Of a stretch of DNA of 64,000 nt, positions 61,753 through 64,000 are shown one piece after another. The notes beneath the pieces are model-generated. The model had not been told where the DNA came from and made no database searches. It was given only the letters and a program-made list of their open reading frames with translations. The position numbers and the translations under genes are program-made. Position 1 is the first letter of the stretch, and every line of letters begins with the position of its first letter. Source of the DNA: Hymenobacter norwichensis DSM 15439 (lineage in GTDB: Bacteria; Bacteroidota; Bacteroidia; Cytophagales; Hymenobacteraceae); the NCBI RefSeq assembly GCF_000420705.1, contig NZ_ATVL01000001.1, positions 1 to 64,000 of the forward strand, in the 5' to 3' direction.

Positions 61753-64000
61753 CTAGCGGGTAGGCAGCACCGGATTCAAATCCGAGGGCGGCGTGAGGGG
61801 TTGCGCATCCAGCTCCTGCGGGTGCGCATCCAGGCCGGTTTCCTGGTGGGCGGCAAAGTATTGCGCCAAGGCTTTTTCGCCTACCAGCCAGAATACGACG
61901 GGCGTGACGATGATGTCCAGAAACGTGGACGAGAGCAGCCCCCCCAGAATCACGGTGGCCACTGGGTAGAGGATTTCCTTGCCCGGCGCATCCTTGGCCA
62001 GCGTAAGGGGCACCAAGGCCAGCGCCGCCACCAGCGCTGTCATCAGCACCGGCACCAGACGCTCCAGCGAGCCGCGCACAATCATCTTGGCACCGAACAC
62101 TTCGCCTTCGTGCTCCACCAAGTGGATGTAGTGGGAAATCATCATGATGCCGTTGCGCGAGGCGATGCCGGTCAGGGTAATGAAGCCCACGAGCGAGGCT
62201 ATACTGAAGGTGCCGCCCGTCAGTAATACCGCCACCACCGAGCCAATCAGCGCCAGCGGGATGTTGAGCATGATCTGGCCCACCATGTAGCTGGACTTGA
62301 AGTGCGAGTACAAGACCAGGAAGATGCCGGCCAGCGAAAACAAACTCAGCCAGAGAATCTTCTGCGAAGCCGACTGCTGGCTCTCGAACTGGCCACCATA
62401 GGTCAGGTAATAGCCGGCGGGCAGCTTCACCTGCTGACTGATCTTCTGCTGAATCTCTTTCACCGTGGAGCCCAAATCGCGCTCGGCCACGTTCAGCGAG
62501 ATGGTAATGCGGCGCTGCGTGTTCTCGTGGTTGACGGTGTTCGGGCCCGGCTCGTAGATGATGTCAGCCACTTCACTGACCGGAATCAGAGCCCCCGAGG
62601 ACGTTTCAATTCGCGTCTGCCCAATGGCGGCGATGTCGTTACGCTGCTCTTCGGGCAGCTTCACAATCAAGTCGAAGCGCTTCTGCCCGTCGAGCATCTG
62701 CGAGACGACGGCCCCTTGAAACAGGGTTTCCAGGTCGCGCACCACTTCGCCCCGCTCCATGCCGTAGGCCCGCAACGCCTGGTCGCGGGGGCGCACCAGC
62801 AGCTGGGGAATCTGCACCTGTTTTTCCACTTGCAAGTCCACCACGCCCGGCACCGTAGCCGCCGCACTGCGAATCTCATTGGCATAGCGGCGCAGCTCCA
62901 GCAAATCATTGCCGAACACCTTAATGGCGACCTGCGCCCGCACGCCCGAGAGTAAGTGGTCGAGGCGGTGTGAGATGGGCTGCCCAATGTTCACGTTCAC
63001 CCCGGTAATCAGACTCAGCTTCTCGCGCATATCAGCCAGAATCTCGTCGCGGCTGCGCATGGTCTTGCCTTCCTTCTCCAACTCTTCCTCGGTTTTGAAG
63101 GCCACTTCGATTTCCGAGTTGTTGACCGATTCGGCGTGCTCATCGAGTTCGGCGCGGCCCGTACGGCGGGCGGTGTAGGCCACCTCCGGAATCTTAAGCA
63201 TCTGCTGCTCGCCGAGGGTGCCCAGCCGGTTGCTCTCCGTCAGCGATGTGCCGGCCGGGGCTGAGAAGTTCACGGTCAGCGAGCCCTCGTTGAAGGGCGG
63301 CAGAAACTCGGTACCGAAGAAGGGCACCAGGGCGCCCGCCAGCACAAACAGCAGGCCGGTGGTGGCCAGCACCACTTTGGGGTGCCGCAGCCCCCAATCC
63401 AGTAACCGCGTGTCCTTGAGCTTCAGCCAGCGCACCAGTGGGCCGTCAGTTTCGGCGTGGTTGATCTGCTTCATCTTGGGCAGCAGGTAGTAGCAGAGTA
63501 CCGGCGTGACCGTTAACGACACGAACAGCGAGGCCACGATGCTGGTGATGTAAGCAATGCCCAAAGGCGCGAAAATGCGCCCTTCCATGCCTTCCAGCGC
63601 AAACAGGGGCAGGAATACCAGCACCACGATGATGGTGGCGTACACGATGGAATTGCGCACCTCCGAGGAGGCCGAGTAGATTACTTGCAGCACGGGCCGG
63701 GGCTGGGGCAGGTGCCGGTTTTCCCGTAGTCGCCGGTACACGTTTTCCACGTCCACGATGGCGTCATCAACCAACTCCCCGATGGCAATGGCCAAGCCGC
63801 CCAAGGTCATGGTGTTGATGCTGATGCCCGCGACGCGGAACACCAAGGCCGTTACCAGCAAGGACAAGGGAATGGCGACCAGCGAGATAAAGGTAGTGCG
63901 CACGTTGAGCAGGAAGGCAAACAGCACAATCACCACCAGAATGGCCCCGTCGCGTAACGCTTCCTCGACGTTGGTAATACTGGATTCGATAAACTCGGAC
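61753..64000 (-). CDS. CusA/CzcA-type RND pump, truncated at the right edge of the window
   Basis: The frame stays open to the window edge, so the N-terminal part is missing; about 748 residues are visible. The pump's fourth membrane helix holds GGLAIAIGELVDDAIVDVENVYRRL, with two aspartates and a glutamate in the proton-relay position. Later EVADIIYEPGPNTVNHENTQRRI and the final helix block (TALVAALALVPLTLAKDAPGKEILYPVATVILGGLL) are typical of RND metal pumps. It differs clearly from the czcA fusion at 38059 and has no fused outer membrane factor at its C-terminus. Confidence 0.9.
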   Translation of the reverse strand, partial: SEFIESSITNVEEALRDGAILVVIVLFAFLLNVRTTFISLVAIPLSLLVTALVFRVAGISINTMTLGGLAIAIGELVDDAIVDVENVYRRLRENRHLPQPRPVLQVIYSASSEVRNSIVYATIIVVLVFLPLFALEGMEGRIFAPLGIAYITSIVASLFVSLTVTPVLCYYLLPKMKQINHAETDGPLVRWLKLKDTRLLDWGLRHPKVVLATTGLLFVLAGALVPFFGTEFLPPFNEGSLTVNFSAPAGTSLTESNRLGTLGEQQMLKIPEVAYTARRTGRAELDEHAESVNNSEIEVAFKTEEELEKEGKTMRSRDEILADMREKLSLITGVNVNIGQPISHRLDHLLSGVRAQVAIKVFGNDLLELRRYANEIRSAAATVPGVVDLQVEKQVQIPQLLVRPRDQALRAYGMERGEVVRDLETLFQGAVVSQMLDGQKRFDLIVKLPEEQRNDIAAIGQTRIETSSGALIPVSEVADIIYEPGPNTVNHENTQRRITISLNVAERDLGSTVKEIQQKISQQVKLPAGYYLTYGGQFESQQSASQKILWLSLFSLAGIFLVLYSHFKSSYMVGQIMLNIPLALIGSVVAVLLTGGTFSIASLVGFITLTGIASRNGIMMISHYIHLVEHEGEVFGAKMIVRGSLERLVPVLMTALVAALALVPLTLAKDAPGKEILYPVATVILGGLLSSTFLDIIVTPVVFWLVGEKALAQYFAAHQETGLDAHPQELDAQPLTPPSDLNPVLPTR

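Overview
The window reads as part of a large, mosaic conjugative plasmid from a Bacteroidota bacterium, most likely Hymenobacter or a close relative. Three things point there: the conjugation genes are of the Bacteroidetes Tra type (TraE/F/G/J/K/M/N families), there is a secreted protein with a type IX secretion (T9SS) C-terminal signal and HYR repeats, and a Bacteroidetes-type promoter (TTG-N19-TAnnTTTG) lies ahead of the transfer operon. The genus call is an inference from overall gene style; no rRNA or tRNA gene was seen.

Layout. 1-7.5 kb: a serine recombinase next to a 42-bp palindrome, a umuD-umuC mutagenic polymerase operon, a Rep_3-type initiator with nine 20-bp iterons and an operator-like dyad, then a partition locus (31 nonamer repeats, parA, a small DNA-binding partner) closed off by a decayed second umuC 3' end. 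7.6-15 kb (minus strand): the mobilization operon, mobC-relaxase-coupling protein-small HTH protein-DUF4099/DUF3945 protein-Toprim protein, with a candidate oriT just upstream of mobC. 15.1-27.3 kb (plus strand): the mating-pair-formation operon, from a ParA-like ATPase and a DUF3408 protein through VirB2-, VirB3-, VirB4-, VirB5- (three tandem paralogues), VirB6-, VirB8-, VirB10- and VirB9-like proteins, ending in two tiny membrane proteins and a terminator.

27.4-35 kb: a second replicon-like block with seven iterons of a different sequence, a probable second initiator, a small HTH protein, an amber-interrupted gene, an AT-rich orphan gene, a ParB-like protein with a cysteine cluster and an ArdC-like antirestriction protein. 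A 1.3-kb stretch without convincing genes follows. The presence of two unrelated iteron sets suggests a cointegrate of two plasmids.

35-64 kb: cargo. After the T9SS protein comes a metal and arsenic resistance island: a CzcA-CzcC fusion with CzcB; a YnfA-type protein; a Fur-family regulator, a NiCo-transporter-like membrane protein and a His-rich P1B ATPase; an arsenosugar-type cluster (ArsS, SDR, epimerase, glycosyltransferase, outer membrane barrel, DUF547); an ArsR operon ending in ACR3; an ArsR-MerTP operon; small Cys-rich metal-binding proteins; an AraC regulator with an N-terminal metal-binding-like domain; and a second CusA-type RND pump that runs off the right edge. The genes cover sensing (Fur, two ArsR, AraC), binding (HMA, Csp-like), efflux (two RND pumps, P-type ATPase, ACR3) and chemical modification (ArsS route, GNAT). 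No arsenate reductase, ArsM or MerA gene is visible in the window.
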